This document shows, in pieces, positions 34,496-44,897 of a stretch of 64,000 nt of DNA. The notes beneath the pieces were generated by a model. That model did no database searches and was not told where the DNA came from. It saw only the letters and a list, made by a program, of their open reading frames with translations. The translations under genes and the position numbers were made by a program. Location: the NCBI RefSeq assembly GCF_000427865.1, contig NZ_ATYV01000012.1, positions 1-64,000 of the forward strand, given 5' to 3'. Position 1 is the stretch's first letter, and every line of letters begins with the position of its first letter. The DNA is from Corynebacterium sputi DSM 45148. Lineage in GTDB: Bacteria > Actinomycetota > Actinomycetes > Mycobacteriales > Mycobacteriaceae.

Positions 34496-35944
34496 TTAGA
34501 CCGACTCGAGAACCGAGGTGTTCCTCTTGTGCGGCTTGATCATGAATGCCAAGACGATGACACCGACCGAGAGGACGGCACCGACCGTGAACGCGACCCG
34601 GTAGCCGGATACCCAATCAGTAGTCGTGGGAACGTCGACGCCGGACGATGATGCAGCGGCTGCTGCGGCCATACCCGCGATCGTGACGAACAATGCGGTA
34701 CCGACGGCACCGAAGACCTGCTGCAGAGTATTGACGATGGCTGAGCCATCCGCATACAGCGACTTAGGCAGCGAACCCAAGCCCCAGCTAAACAGCGGGG
34801 TAAACAGGAATCCAAGGCCGGACATCATGATGATGTGGCAGCCAATAACCCACGCCAGGGGAGTCTCGGTACCGACGAACGCCAGACCAGCAATGCCCAC
34901 GGTCAGCAAGACCGAACCTGGGATCACCAGGGGACGCGGACCGAGGCGGTCGTACAGTCGGCCAATGATCGGTCCCATCAGACCCATCAGCAGCGCACCT
35001 GGCATCATCGCCAGTCCCATCACCTGTGCGGATACGCCAATATCGGCGAGGTACAGCGGCAAAAGGATGATCAGTCCGAACATCGACAGCATGCCGGCGC
35101 AGAGAATGACGACAGAGATGGTGAAGCTGCGCTGGGAGAACGCACGGAAGTCCAGCAGAGCTTTGTTCTGCGGAGCAAGAGTGAGCTGTCGGCGAATAAA
35201 GACAAACAGGCTGACTGCACCTGCGACGCCGAAGACGGAGATCGCCAGGACACCGCCATCGGAACCGACCAGGTTCAGTGCGTACACCAGACCACCGAAG
35301 CCAACTGCGGCGAGAACGACCGACGGGAAGTCGACCTTCTTGTCCTTACGCTCACCGACGTTGGGCAAGACCCACGCGCCGACGGCACCGACAATCACGA
35401 CGATCGGGACCATGGTCCAGAACAGCATGTGCCAGTTGTTGTCGGTAGCGGAGAGAATGCCACCGGACACTGCCGGGCCGATCGCGGGAGCCACGGCGAT
35501 AACAATGGAGATGTTTCCCATCATCTTGCCGCGCTCATTCTCCGGAACGAGGTTGAGGACCGTGGTCATCAACAGCGGCAGCATCACCGCGGTGGCAGAT
35601 GCCTGGACAACGCGGCCGAGAATGACCAACGGGAAAATTGGCGACAATGCGCCGATCAAGGTACCGGCGAGGAACACGACCATCGCGCCGATGAAAAGCT
35701 GTCGGGTCGTGAACCTGCCAATGAGGAATCCCGTGACTGGAATCACGATAGCCATGGTCAGCAGGAAGCCCGTAGTGAGCCACTGGGCCGTCGACGGCGG
35801 AATTCCGAAGTCCGTCTGCAGGACGGGAATCGCGATCGACATGAGCGTCTCATTGAGGATCGCGACGAATGCTGCGGCCAGCAGCACGTAGATAGCCAAA
35901 TTCCGGGTTCTCCGGTCAATGGTCTCTGGGGTTAAGTCGGGCAC
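34496..35944 (-). CDS. DHA2-family MFS drug-type exporter (EmrB/QacA-like, 14 TM)
   Basis: 482 residues from GTG 35944 (AGGAAGG 8 nt upstream). About 14 membrane helices. Typical motifs: the first-helix NLAIYVLLAAAFVAILNETL, motif C region (ISIVIAVAPAIGPAVSGGIL), TAQWLTTGFLLTMAIVIPVT and FIGRFTTRQLFIGAMVVFL (motif A region). The group exports drugs or amphiphiles by proton antiport; the substrate is not inferable. No regulator lies beside it. It faces away from dapB across a 288-base gap. Confidence 0.9.
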   Translation of the reverse strand: MPDLTPETIDRRTRNLAIYVLLAAAFVAILNETLMSIAIPVLQTDFGIPPSTAQWLTTGFLLTMAIVIPVTGFLIGRFTTRQLFIGAMVVFLAGTLIGALSPIFPLVILGRVVQASATAVMLPLLMTTVLNLVPENERGKMMGNISIVIAVAPAIGPAVSGGILSATDNNWHMLFWTMVPIVVIVGAVGAWVLPNVGERKDKKVDFPSVVLAAVGFGGLVYALNLVGSDGGVLAISVFGVAGAVSLFVFIRRQLTLAPQNKALLDFRAFSQRSFTISVVILCAGMLSMFGLIILLPLYLADIGVSAQVMGLAMMPGALLMGLMGPIIGRLYDRLGPRPLVIPGSVLLTVGIAGLAFVGTETPLAWVIGCHIIMMSGLGFLFTPLFSWGLGSLPKSLYADGSAIVNTLQQVFGAVGTALFVTIAGMAAAAAASSSGVDVPTTTDWVSGYRVAFTVGAVLSVGVIVLAFMIKPHKRNTSVLESV

Positions 35945-37000
<1,056 letters not shown>

Positions 37001-37006
37001 TTCGAC

Positions 37007-37774
37007 GTGTCAACGACGGTCCAGCCGGAGGTCACTCTCATTGCCGCGACCTCTTTCTCTCCCCCTGCCGGAATTGACTGGGAGGCTCCGGAGTTCGGTG
37101 GTGGGGTACGTGACGGAGAAGCGTTGGTCGAATTCGCCGGCCGCGCTTGCTACGAGACCTGGAACAAGCCGAATCCGCAGACCGCGGACAATGAGGCGTA
37201 CCTACGGCATGTTCTCGAAGTCGGACACGTGGCGTTGTTCGAACACGCCACCGCGACGATCTATATCCGAGGCCTGTCGCGTTCATGTGCGCAAGAGCTG
37301 ACCCGGCACCGTCATTTCTCGTTCTCCCAGTTGTCGCAGCGGTTTGTCCCTGATTCTGCGAACAATGTCGTCGCCCCGGCGGCGATAAGGGAGGACGAAG
37401 AACTTCTGAAGTTGTTCGATACCGCTGTTGACCAGTCTCGTCAGGCATACAATGAATTGCTCGGCGCGCTGGAAGCGAAGACCGAGGGCGAACCCAACGC
37501 GTTGCTGCGACGCAAGCAGGCGCGACAGGCCGCGAGGGCGGTTCTCCCAAACGCTACTGAGACACGTATCGTGGTAACGGGCAACTACAGGACGTGGCGT
37601 CATTTCATTGGCATGCGTGCCACTGAACACGCCGACGCCGAGATCCGCGAACTGGCGGTCTCCTGCCTCAGAGAACTGAGGAAGGTGGCTCCCAACGCTT
37701 TCGCGGACTTCGACATCGGAACGCTTCGCGACGGCTCAGTCGTTGCGTCGAGCCCGTACGCTTTCGAGGGGTAG
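37007..37774 (+). CDS. thyX: Flavin-dependent thymidylate synthase
   Basis: 255 residues from GTG 37007. It converts dUMP to dTMP using methylene-tetrahydrofolate, FAD and NADPH. The ThyX signature [13 protein letters not shown] (RHRX7S) is at about residue 99, with [16 protein letters not shown] near the N-terminus, [20 protein letters not shown] and the C-terminal [14 protein letters not shown]. The length fits the family. It is in the dapB operon. Confidence 0.97.
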   Translation: MSTTVQPEVTLIAATSFSPPAGIDWEAPEFGGGVRDGEALVEFAGRACYETWNKPNPQTADNEAYLRHVLEVGHVALFEHATATIYIRGLSRSCAQELTRHRHFSFSQLSQRFVPDSANNVVAPAAIREDEELLKLFDTAVDQSRQAYNELLGALEAKTEGEPNALLRRKQARQAARAVLPNATETRIVVTGNYRTWRHFIGMRATEHADAEIRELAVSCLRELRKVAPNAFADFDIGTLRDGSVVASSPYAFEG

Positions 37775-37805
37775 CCCTTCGGGGGCGGGCCTGTACAAGT
37801 GAAAG

Positions 37806-37861
37806 AACCGGTCTTAGCTACCGGTTTGACGGATGGAACCAGTGGGGCAGCCGCGCCCCAC
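37806..37861 (+). promoter_or_regulatory. Two hairpins in the thyX-dapA gap
   Basis: AACCGGT/ACCGGTT (37806-37826, 7-nt loop) is followed by GTGGGGC/GCCCCAC (37842-37861, 6-nt loop). Neither is followed by a U-tract. They occupy much of the 137-bp gap before dapA and could act in RNA processing, attenuation or as weak terminators. No known riboswitch is recognised. Confidence 0.4.
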
Positions 37862-37911
37862 CGCGGCCTGGGAGAAGACGAAGGGCCGCCTTGAGCAGAA
37901 AGCCGGAGAAA

Positions 37912-38817
37912 ATGACCACAGGACATGCATCGACCCGACAGTCCGACGTACTCGGCACCGTCGGTGTCGCCATGGTTACCCCGTTCAATGAGGACGGCTC
38001 CATTGACGTCGAGGCCGGAATCCGCATCGCCGGACATTTGGCTGACGGCGGCGTCGACACTCTCATCCTCGCCGGAACCACGGGTGAGTCACCCACGACG
38101 TCGGTAGACGAGAAGCTGGGTCTTCTCCGAGCTGTCCGCGCCGAGTTTGGTGATTCGCTGAAGCTCGTCGCTGGAGCTGGTACCTACAACACGGCTGAGT
38201 CGGTGGAGTTGGCCAAGCAATCGGCTGATGCCGGTGCAGATGCACTGCTCGTGGTCACGCCGTATTACTCCAAGCCGAACCAGGAGGGGTTGTACCGGCA
38301 TTTCTCCACCGTCGCCGACGCGACTGAGCTTCCGGTGTGTCTGTATGACATTCCGCCGCGCTCTGTCGTTCCGATTGCTACGGAGACTCTCTACCGGCTC
38401 GCTGATCACCCGCGCATCGTCGCGGTTAAGGACGCCAAGGGTGACCTCGGTGCCGCAGCCGGTCTGATCGAGAACACTGACCTCGCCTGGTACTCAGGCG
38501 ACGATGTGCTCAACCTTCCGTGGTTGTCGATCGGTGCTACCGGTTTCATCTCCGTTATCGGACACGCCGCACCCGCGCGCCTCGCTGAGCTTCGTAGGCT
38601 TTACGACGCTGGCGACGTCGAAGGTGCCCGGCGCATCCACGCCTCTTTCACACCTCTTTTCAACGCTCAGGGTCGCCTGGGCGGAACCGCGTTTTCCAAG
38701 GCAGCCCTGAATCTTCTGGGCGTTCCGGCCGGAGAACCACGTCTTCCTCAAATTGCACCCGATGACGAGCAGATGAACCTGCTCGCAGATGACCTCCGAG
38801 AGGCTGGTGTTCTCTAA
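37912..38817 (+). CDS. dapA: 4-hydroxy-tetrahydrodipicolinate synthase
   Basis: 301 residues from ATG 37912 (GGAGA 4-8 nt upstream). A TIM-barrel enzyme condensing pyruvate and aspartate semialdehyde, the first committed step to lysine and diaminopimelate. Motifs: [50 protein letters not shown] (catalytic Tyr), and the Schiff-base lysine in [16 protein letters not shown] (about residue 165). The rnj start codon (38818) follows the stop directly, so the two are coupled. Confidence 0.97.
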   Translation: MTTGHASTRQSDVLGTVGVAMVTPFNEDGSIDVEAGIRIAGHLADGGVDTLILAGTTGESPTTSVDEKLGLLRAVRAEFGDSLKLVAGAGTYNTAESVELAKQSADAGADALLVVTPYYSKPNQEGLYRHFSTVADATELPVCLYDIPPRSVVPIATETLYRLADHPRIVAVKDAKGDLGAAAGLIENTDLAWYSGDDVLNLPWLSIGATGFISVIGHAAPARLAELRRLYDAGDVEGARRIHASFTPLFNAQGRLGGTAFSKAALNLLGVPAGEPRLPQIAPDDEQMNLLADDLREAGVL

Positions 38818-40905
38818 GTGACTGAGAACCGTAACCGTTCCCGCAAGGTGACCCGCAAGGCCGGGCCCCCGCAGGAAGGTGATGCACCCCGTAAGCAGGA
38901 CCAGCAGCCGAGCGAATCCGCCCGGTCTGAGTCCTCCAACGAGGGCGGAAAGTCCCGTTCCGATGCCAACAAGGGCAGGAACGGCGGCTCCAACAAAGAA
39001 GGAAACAAGGACGGAAACAACGCTTCCCGACGCTCCGGTGGCCGCGGTGGCCGCGGCCGCGGCGGTCAGGGTGGCCAGGGCGGCGGAAACCGCGGCCGTG
39101 GTGGCCGTGGCGGAGGCGGCGGCGAGCGTCGCAACGTCGTCCAGTCCATGCAGGGCGCGGATCTGACCAAGCGCCTGCAGGAGCCGCCGAAGACTCCTAA
39201 GGACGGACTGCGCATCGTCGCCCTCGGTGGTATCTCCGAGATCGGCCGCAACATGACTGTCTTCGAGTACCGCGGCCGCCTGCTTCTCATCGACTGTGGT
39301 GTGCTGTTCCCGAGCTCCAACGAGCCGGGCGTCGACCTGATCCTGCCGGACTTCTCCTACTTGGATGGCAAGTGGGACAAGGTCGACGCACTGATCGTCA
39401 CCCACGGTCACGAGGACCACATTGGCGCTATTCCGTGGATGCTCAAGCAGCGCGCGGACATCCCCGTGGTTGCCTCGAAATTCACCCTCGCGCTGATCCA
39501 GGCGAAGTGCCAGGAGCACCGCCTGCGTCCGAAGTGCGTTGAGGTCGACGCGGACTCCCGCGTCAACTACGGACCGTTTGACGTCCGCTTCTTCGCCGTC
39601 AACCACTCCATCCCGGACTGCCTCGGCATCGCGCTGAAGACTGGCGCCGGCCTGGTTGTGCACACCGGTGACGTCAAGCTCGACCAGACCCCGCCGGACG
39701 GACGTCCGACGGACCTGCCGGCACTGTCCCGTTACGGTGACGAGGGTGTTGACCTTTTCCTGTGTGACTCCACCAACGCCGCTACCCCGGGCGTCTCCGG
39801 CTCGGAGTCGGACATTGTTCCGGCGATGCGTCGACTGATCTCTGAGGCCAAGCAGCGTGTGATCGTCGCGACCTTCGCGTCGAACGTGTACCGCGTGCAG
39901 GTCGCCATCGACGCTGCTGTCGCAGCCGGCCGCAAGGTTGCCTTCAACGGTCGTTCCATGATCCGCAACATGCGGATCGCCGAGGAGCTCGGTTACCTCA
40001 ACGCGCCTCGCGGCACCATCGTTGAGATGAACGAGGCCGCGAAGATGGCCCCGCACAAGGTCCTCCTGGTCACCACTGGTACCCAGGGTGAGCCGATGGC
40101 CGCCCTGAGTCGCATGGCTCGCCGTGAGCACCGTCAGATCACCGTCCGTGACGGTGACCTGATCATCCTGTCCTCGTCGCTCGTTCCGGGTAACGAAGAG
40201 GCCGTCTTCGGCGTCATCAACATGCTGTCGCAGATCGGTGCCACCGTAGTGACCGGCAAGGACGCTAACGTGCACACCTCCGGTCACGGTTTCGCCGGCG
40301 AGCTGCTGTTCCTCTACAACGCAGTTCGTCCGTCCAACGCGATGCCGGTCCACGGTGAGTGGCGTCACCTGCGTGCCAACAAGGAACTCGCAGTCTCCAC
40401 GGGAGTGAAGCCGGAGAACGTCGTCTTGGCACAGAACGGTGTAGTCGTCGACCTAGTCGATGGCCGTGCACGCGTTGTTGGTCAGATCCCGGTCGGTCAG
40501 CTGTACGTCGACGGCGTCACCATGGGTGACGTCGACAAGGACGTGCTCGCAGACCGCACCGAGCTCGGCGAAGGTGGTCTGGTGGCCATCACCGCCGTGA
40601 TCGACAACCGCACCGGCCGTCCGCTGGAGGTTCCCAAGGTGCAGGTCCGTGGTTTCTCGGACGACACCAAGGAGCTCGCCGGTGAGGTCGCAGACCTCGT
40701 CGACAGCACGATGATTGACCTGGCTGGCACGGGAGAGAACAACCCGTACCGCATGGCCCAGGAGGTCCGCCGCCGCGTGGAGAAGCAGATCAACTCTAAG
40801 TGGAAGCGTTCCCCGATGGTCCTGCCGACCATCGTCCCGATGTCCTCGGACAACGTCATGAATGACGAAGAGGACTCAGTTGAGGGCACGCGCCCGAGCC
40901 TGTAA
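38818..40905 (+). CDS. rnj: Ribonuclease J
   Basis: 695 residues from GTG 38818. A metallo-beta-lactamase/beta-CASP nuclease with 5'-3' exonuclease and endonuclease activity in RNA maturation and decay. An extended N-terminus of about 110 residues is basic and Gly/Arg-rich (GGRGGRGRGGQGGQGG), typical of actinobacterial RNase J. The core begins GLRIVALGGISEIGRNMTVF; metal ligands lie in VTHGHEDHIGAIPW (about residue 194), VVHTGDVKLDQ and FLCDSTNA; the beta-CASP domain has VATFASNVYRVQ, and a late MPVHGEWRHL completes the site. Confidence 0.96.
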   Translation: MTENRNRSRKVTRKAGPPQEGDAPRKQDQQPSESARSESSNEGGKSRSDANKGRNGGSNKEGNKDGNNASRRSGGRGGRGRGGQGGQGGGNRGRGGRGGGGGERRNVVQSMQGADLTKRLQEPPKTPKDGLRIVALGGISEIGRNMTVFEYRGRLLLIDCGVLFPSSNEPGVDLILPDFSYLDGKWDKVDALIVTHGHEDHIGAIPWMLKQRADIPVVASKFTLALIQAKCQEHRLRPKCVEVDADSRVNYGPFDVRFFAVNHSIPDCLGIALKTGAGLVVHTGDVKLDQTPPDGRPTDLPALSRYGDEGVDLFLCDSTNAATPGVSGSESDIVPAMRRLISEAKQRVIVATFASNVYRVQVAIDAAVAAGRKVAFNGRSMIRNMRIAEELGYLNAPRGTIVEMNEAAKMAPHKVLLVTTGTQGEPMAALSRMARREHRQITVRDGDLIILSSSLVPGNEEAVFGVINMLSQIGATVVTGKDANVHTSGHGFAGELLFLYNAVRPSNAMPVHGEWRHLRANKELAVSTGVKPENVVLAQNGVVVDLVDGRARVVGQIPVGQLYVDGVTMGDVDKDVLADRTELGEGGLVAITAVIDNRTGRPLEVPKVQVRGFSDDTKELAGEVADLVDSTMIDLAGTGENNPYRMAQEVRRRVEKQINSKWKRSPMVLPTIVPMSSDNVMNDEEDSVEGTRPSL

Positions 40906-40911
40906 GTGGTT

Positions 40912-40946
40912 AAGGGGCACGGAACCTCAGGTTCCGTGCCCCTTTT
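40912..40946 (+). terminator. rnj terminator
   Basis: A perfect 15-bp stem (AAGGGGCACGGAACC/GGTTCCGTGCCCCTT) with a 3-nt loop is followed by TT. It ends the dapB-thyX-dapA-rnj unit. Confidence 0.85.
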
Positions 40947-40992
40947 GCATGCCTATGGCACCTCCGGGTGATCATCCTCCCGGCGATGTGTC

Positions 40993-40998
40993 TAGAGT
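40993..40998 (+). promoter_or_regulatory. -10 hexamer TAGAGT (leaderless start at 41005)
   Basis: TAGAGT ends 6 nt before ATG 41005; no Shine-Dalgarno is present. Confidence 0.5.
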
Positions 40999-41004
40999 TA
41001 CGGC

Positions 41005-41619
41005 ATGAACTATTCACGCCAGGAACGTATCGCGCTCGCAGACCTCTTCTTTGAGGTTGGACCGGACCAGCCGACTCTCTGTGGCGGCTGGGACACCCGT
41101 GACCTTGCCGTGCACCTGATGCTGCGCGAACACCGTCTGGATGCGGTCCCCGGCATGTTTGTCCGTCTCTTTAAGGGGCACACGGACATGGTCACGCGCC
41201 GCGTGGAGACTAGTTCCTTCGAGGACATCGTTCGGATCTGGGCCCGCGGACCGCGCCCGTGGCACCCGCTGGCATGGCTCGATCGTTCGGTGAACCTGGG
41301 TGAGAACTTCGTCCACCACGAGGATGTCCGCCGAGGAGTTCCAGGATGGAAGCCCCGTGACTTGGCTCCGGAGGAGACCTGGGAACTGTGGCGGCTGCTG
41401 CGCAAGGTATCGCGCCCGCTGTTGCGCAAGTCGAAGTGTTCGATCGTCTTGGAGCACCCGAGCGGGTCCCGGACCCGCCCAGTGAAACGCAACGGAAGCC
41501 TCCCGACGGTCACAGTCCGCGGAGAGATGGGCGAGCTTCTGCTGTGGGTCTTTGGACGTGACGCGGTCGAGGTTGAGATTGATGGAGATGCCTCAGGAGT
41601 CGTTCGCGGAGGACTCTAG
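41005..41619 (+). CDS. TIGR03085 family (DinB/MDMPI-like) metal-binding protein
   Basis: 204 residues. The N-terminal sequence RIALADLFFEVGPDQPTLCG followed by GWDTRDLAVHLMLREHRLDA matches the mycothiol-dependent maleylpyruvate-isomerase-like helical bundle of actinobacteria. Candidate metal-binding histidines are in HLMLREH and in LGENFVHHEDVRRG. The function is unknown, but mycothiol-linked transferase or isomerase chemistry is plausible given mtr in the same genome. It is transcribed alone from a leaderless-type promoter between the rnj terminator and ftsK. Confidence 0.8.
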   Translation: MNYSRQERIALADLFFEVGPDQPTLCGGWDTRDLAVHLMLREHRLDAVPGMFVRLFKGHTDMVTRRVETSSFEDIVRIWARGPRPWHPLAWLDRSVNLGENFVHHEDVRRGVPGWKPRDLAPEETWELWRLLRKVSRPLLRKSKCSIVLEHPSGSRTRPVKRNGSLPTVTVRGEMGELLLWVFGRDAVEVEIDGDASGVVRGGL

Positions 41620-41693
41620 TTCCTGAGCGTCACGTTATGGGTAGGTAAGACGCGCCGCATGTGACTGATGTGAACAAAGTGGCGGAAACCAGC

Positions 41694-41699
41694 TATCCT
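41694..41699 (+). promoter_or_regulatory. -10 hexamer TATCCT for leaderless ftsK
   Basis: TATCCT ends 7 nt before ATG 41707. This favours ATG 41707 over GTG 41701 as the ftsK start. Confidence 0.55.
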
Positions 41700-41706
41700 C
41701 GTGGAC

Positions 41707-44694
41707 ATGTCTGCCACGAGTCGATCCCGGAACAAGGATTCACGCGCCACTCCCCAGCGGGGGAGTGGCGCCTCAGGTGGTCCCGAGCGCTCAACTCGGC
41801 AGGCCCCGGCTACCCGGGCCTATGACACCGATGAGTTCGAGCGCACTGGCAGTGCCTTTCGTGCTGTTGGCTCCGGCTTCCGCTCTGCCTGGGGGCAGGT
41901 TGCCGGAGGCATCGCAGGTCTGACCCGCAAGGTCGCCCGCCAGACTCCGGATGAATTCCGTGATGAAGACGAGTTTGCTGCAGCGTCCGGTCCGGCCGGA
42001 GACAGTCAAGACGACAGGCTAGACCCAAATGGGGAAGATTGCCGTTCACACGATGGTCTGGCTCTTCTGCTGTTGGCCGTTGCCATCGTGTTGGTGTGCA
42101 CCTCGTGGCTAAACCTTGGCGGGCCCATCGGCCATGGACTCGAGACGGCCTGGGCAACAGTCGTCGGTCTTGGGACGCTTGTGGTGCCCGTCCTCCTCAT
42201 CATCGCCGCAGTCATGATGATGCTGCACCGGATGCCGCCTCGCTCTAGGACTGGTGCGGTTGCCGGAGGCGGTGTAATCATCGCGGTCGGACTGCTTTCG
42301 GTGGTGCACATCGGATCCGGTCTGCCCGCAAGCTGGGAAGGCCGGCGTGCAGCCGGAGGTGCGGTCGGAGCATGGGTCGGGCAACCCCTAGCGGCGGGAT
42401 TCTCGGCACCTTTGGCCATCATCCTTCTCTTGGGCTTCATCTTCTATGGTGCGCTGGTGTTCTCCGGAACGAGCGTTCGGCAGTTGATCGATGTTCTTCG
42501 TGACTACCTCGGAGTTGGCCTGCGTCACGACGATTACGACGACTATGACGATTCCGATGACCCCTACGCAGGTGTCGACACCATGCTCGAGCAACAGGCT
42601 GACGCCGACTCTGAGGGCTCTGAGCCGCCTCTGGAGGAGCCCAAGCCCCGTCCTCGCCAGCGTCGCCGTCGTGCCCGTCAAGTCTCCGGCGATGATCTGC
42701 ACGAGTTGGTGGACCAGCCGACTGAGACGGCACGCCGTCGCCCCACCCCGATGGAGAATTACCCCGTCGAGGAGCCAGACGTTCAACGCACAGAGGTCAT
42801 CGATACAGCCTCCCACGTCGATAGCTCGCTGTACGAGGATTTGGGGGACGAGAACGTCGAGAAGCAAACGCGTGTGATCCCCGCGCCGGTGAGTCGGTCG
42901 CGACCGCAACCACTGGCACCGCAACCGGAGCCGGAGCTCGATTTCGACGAGCCCGAAGAACTTTACGACGAGCAATGGGACGAGGAGCCGGAAGAAGCAC
43001 CGACTGAGGCGCCGGCTCCTGACGCCGTCGATGCAGCTGCGCAGCGGCAAAAGGAGGCCATTCTGGCCCGGTCCGGTGTTGATCCGAGTGCCGTGCCTGC
43101 AACGGTTCCGGAGCCGAAGCCAGAGGTGAAGAAGACTAAGCAGATTCGTCCGGAGAGTGACTACCGCATTCCCTCGACCAATTTGCTTATCGCAGGTGAC
43201 CCACCGAAGACTCGTACTGCGACCAATGACCGGATGATCGAGTCGATCACCGCTGTATTCCGTGAGTTCAAGGTCGACGCCGAGGTCACTGGATTCTCCC
43301 GTGGACCGACGGTGACCCGGTACGAGGTGGAGCTCGGCCCAGGTGTGAAGGTCTCGAAGGTGACGAACCTGCAGTCCGATATTGCCTACGCAGTAGCTAC
43401 CGATAACGTCCGTCTGCTGACCCCGATTCCTGGCAAATCCGCCGTCGGCATCGAGGTTCCCAACGAGGACCGTGAAGTGGTGCGTTTGGCCGATGTGCTG
43501 GAGGCTCCTGCCACGTATGAGAACCCCGACCCGATGCTCATCGGTTTCGGTAAAGATATCGAAGGCGAATTCGTTTCCCACTCGGTGCAGAAGATGCCGC
43601 ACTTGTTGGTGGCAGGTTCGACTGGCTCCGGTAAGTCGGCGTTCGTGAACTCGATGCTCGTGTCGATCCTGACCCGAGCAACCCCTGAGGATGTTCGGCT
43701 GATCCTCGTCGACCCGAAGATGGTGGAATTGACGCCGTACGAGGGAATCCCGCACTTGATCACTCCGATCATCACTCAGCCGAAGAAGGCTGCAGCCGCA
43801 CTGCAGTGGCTCGTGGAGGAGATGGAGCAGCGATACCTCGACATGAAGTCCGCCCGAGTGCGGCACATTAAGGACTTCAATCGGAAGATCGAGACCGGTG
43901 AACTTCAGGCCCCGCTTGGCTCGGAGAGGGAGTATCGGAAGTATCCGTACATCGTCTGCATCGTCGACGAGCTTGCTGACCTGATGATGACTGCCCCGAA
44001 GGATATTGAGGACGCCATCGTCCGCATTACTCAGAAGGCGCGTGCCGCAGGTATCCACCTGGTACTGGCGACCCAGCGTCCGTCCGTCGATGTGGTCACC
44101 GGCTTGATCAAGACCAACGTTCCGTCGCGTCTTGCGTTCGCTACTTCGTCACTGACTGACTCCCGAGTCATCCTTGACCAGGGTGGCGCCGAGAAGCTCA
44201 TTGGTATGGGCGACGCGTTGTTCATTCCTCAGGGCGCTGGAAAGCCAAAGCGTATTCAGGGCGCATTCGTTACCGACGAAGAAGTCCAGGACGTGGTGGA
44301 TGCCTGCAAGGAGCAGGGAGAGCCGGAGTACACCGACGGCGTCACCGAAGACAAGGCCGCTGAAGCGAAGAAGAACATCGACGAGGACATCGGAGACGAC
44401 CTCGAAGACCTGCTTCAGGCTGTTGAACTTGTCGTTACCGCGCAATTCGGTTCGACTTCGATGCTCCAGCGAAAGCTCCGCATTGGATTCGCCAAGGCTG
44501 GTCGTTTGATGGATCTCATGGAAACTAGGGGAGTGGTTGGCCCCTCCGAAGGATCAAAGGCACGCGATGTGCTGGTGAAGCCAGAGGAACTCGAGACGAT
44601 CAAGTGGATGATCAAGGGTGCCAACCCTGCCGACGCACCGAAGGAAGACGAGCCCGAGTTGGTTGACGCTGAGCCAAATAACGGAGCATTCTAG
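41707..44694 (+). CDS. ftsK: DNA translocase FtsK/SpoIIIE
   Basis: 995 residues. A septal DNA pump for chromosome dimer resolution and segregation. Four membrane helices lie at about residues 115-260 ([37 protein letters not shown] and others). A long acidic, Pro-rich linker runs from about 270 to 475, and the RecA-like motor follows with Walker [14 protein letters not shown] (about 635), Walker [13 protein letters not shown] and [20 protein letters not shown]. The C-terminal winged-helix gamma domain ([20 protein letters not shown]) reads the polar KOPS-type DNA. An acidic tail ends the protein. Confidence 0.97.
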   Translation: MSATSRSRNKDSRATPQRGSGASGGPERSTRQAPATRAYDTDEFERTGSAFRAVGSGFRSAWGQVAGGIAGLTRKVARQTPDEFRDEDEFAAASGPAGDSQDDRLDPNGEDCRSHDGLALLLLAVAIVLVCTSWLNLGGPIGHGLETAWATVVGLGTLVVPVLLIIAAVMMMLHRMPPRSRTGAVAGGGVIIAVGLLSVVHIGSGLPASWEGRRAAGGAVGAWVGQPLAAGFSAPLAIILLLGFIFYGALVFSGTSVRQLIDVLRDYLGVGLRHDDYDDYDDSDDPYAGVDTMLEQQADADSEGSEPPLEEPKPRPRQRRRRARQVSGDDLHELVDQPTETARRRPTPMENYPVEEPDVQRTEVIDTASHVDSSLYEDLGDENVEKQTRVIPAPVSRSRPQPLAPQPEPELDFDEPEELYDEQWDEEPEEAPTEAPAPDAVDAAAQRQKEAILARSGVDPSAVPATVPEPKPEVKKTKQIRPESDYRIPSTNLLIAGDPPKTRTATNDRMIESITAVFREFKVDAEVTGFSRGPTVTRYEVELGPGVKVSKVTNLQSDIAYAVATDNVRLLTPIPGKSAVGIEVPNEDREVVRLADVLEAPATYENPDPMLIGFGKDIEGEFVSHSVQKMPHLLVAGSTGSGKSAFVNSMLVSILTRATPEDVRLILVDPKMVELTPYEGIPHLITPIITQPKKAAAALQWLVEEMEQRYLDMKSARVRHIKDFNRKIETGELQAPLGSEREYRKYPYIVCIVDELADLMMTAPKDIEDAIVRITQKARAAGIHLVLATQRPSVDVVTGLIKTNVPSRLAFATSSLTDSRVILDQGGAEKLIGMGDALFIPQGAGKPKRIQGAFVTDEEVQDVVDACKEQGEPEYTDGVTEDKAAEAKKNIDEDIGDDLEDLLQAVELVVTAQFGSTSMLQRKLRIGFAKAGRLMDLMETRGVVGPSEGSKARDVLVKPEELETIKWMIKGANPADAPKEDEPELVDAEPNNGAF

Positions 44695-44720
44695 CTGTCG
44701 CAGTCAGCTTCCTGAATGTG

Positions 44721-44726
44721 TAGAGT
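44721..44726 (+). promoter_or_regulatory. Candidate -10 TAGAGT upstream of the terC leader
   Basis: TAGAGT would start transcription near 44733, just ahead of the riboswitch-like element at 44738. No clear -35 was identified. Confidence 0.4.
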
Positions 44727-44737
44727 GGTTTTTCTGT

Positions 44738-44851
44738 GGAGGGGAGTATCCCCGGAAATACCGCGACGGTGGTCGTCAGCACGGGTGTGAGGACACCCCG
44801 GCCCCGTGACCAGGACGCTTGACCCAGGCGTCGGTGGCGGGAGAGACCTCC
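44738..44851 (+). promoter_or_regulatory. yybP-ykoY-type (Mn2+) riboswitch candidate in the terC leader
   Basis: The leader begins GGAGGGGAGTA (44738-44748) and ends GAGACCTCC (44843-44851). GGAGG pairs with CCTCC to make P1, bringing together the conserved GGGGAGTA and GAGACC halves that form the yybP-ykoY manganese-sensing core. Between them are GTCGTCAGCACGGG and G+C-rich helices, as in that family. TerC-like membrane proteins are a classic gene under this riboswitch. The terC SD (GGAGG, 44883) lies about 32 bases downstream, so control of either termination or translation is possible. Confidence 0.7.
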
Positions 44852-44897
44852 GGTTCAGATTCGCTCGTCAACGATCCTGTCCGGAGGACAACTACAC

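Noticed and set aside
38494..40368. 624-codon minus-strand ORF opposite rnj and the end of dapA
   Set aside because: Crosses two well-supported genes and has no recognisable domain or start signal.
42388..44058. 556-codon minus-strand ORF opposite ftsK
   Set aside because: Shadow of the ftsK motor and linker; no family features.
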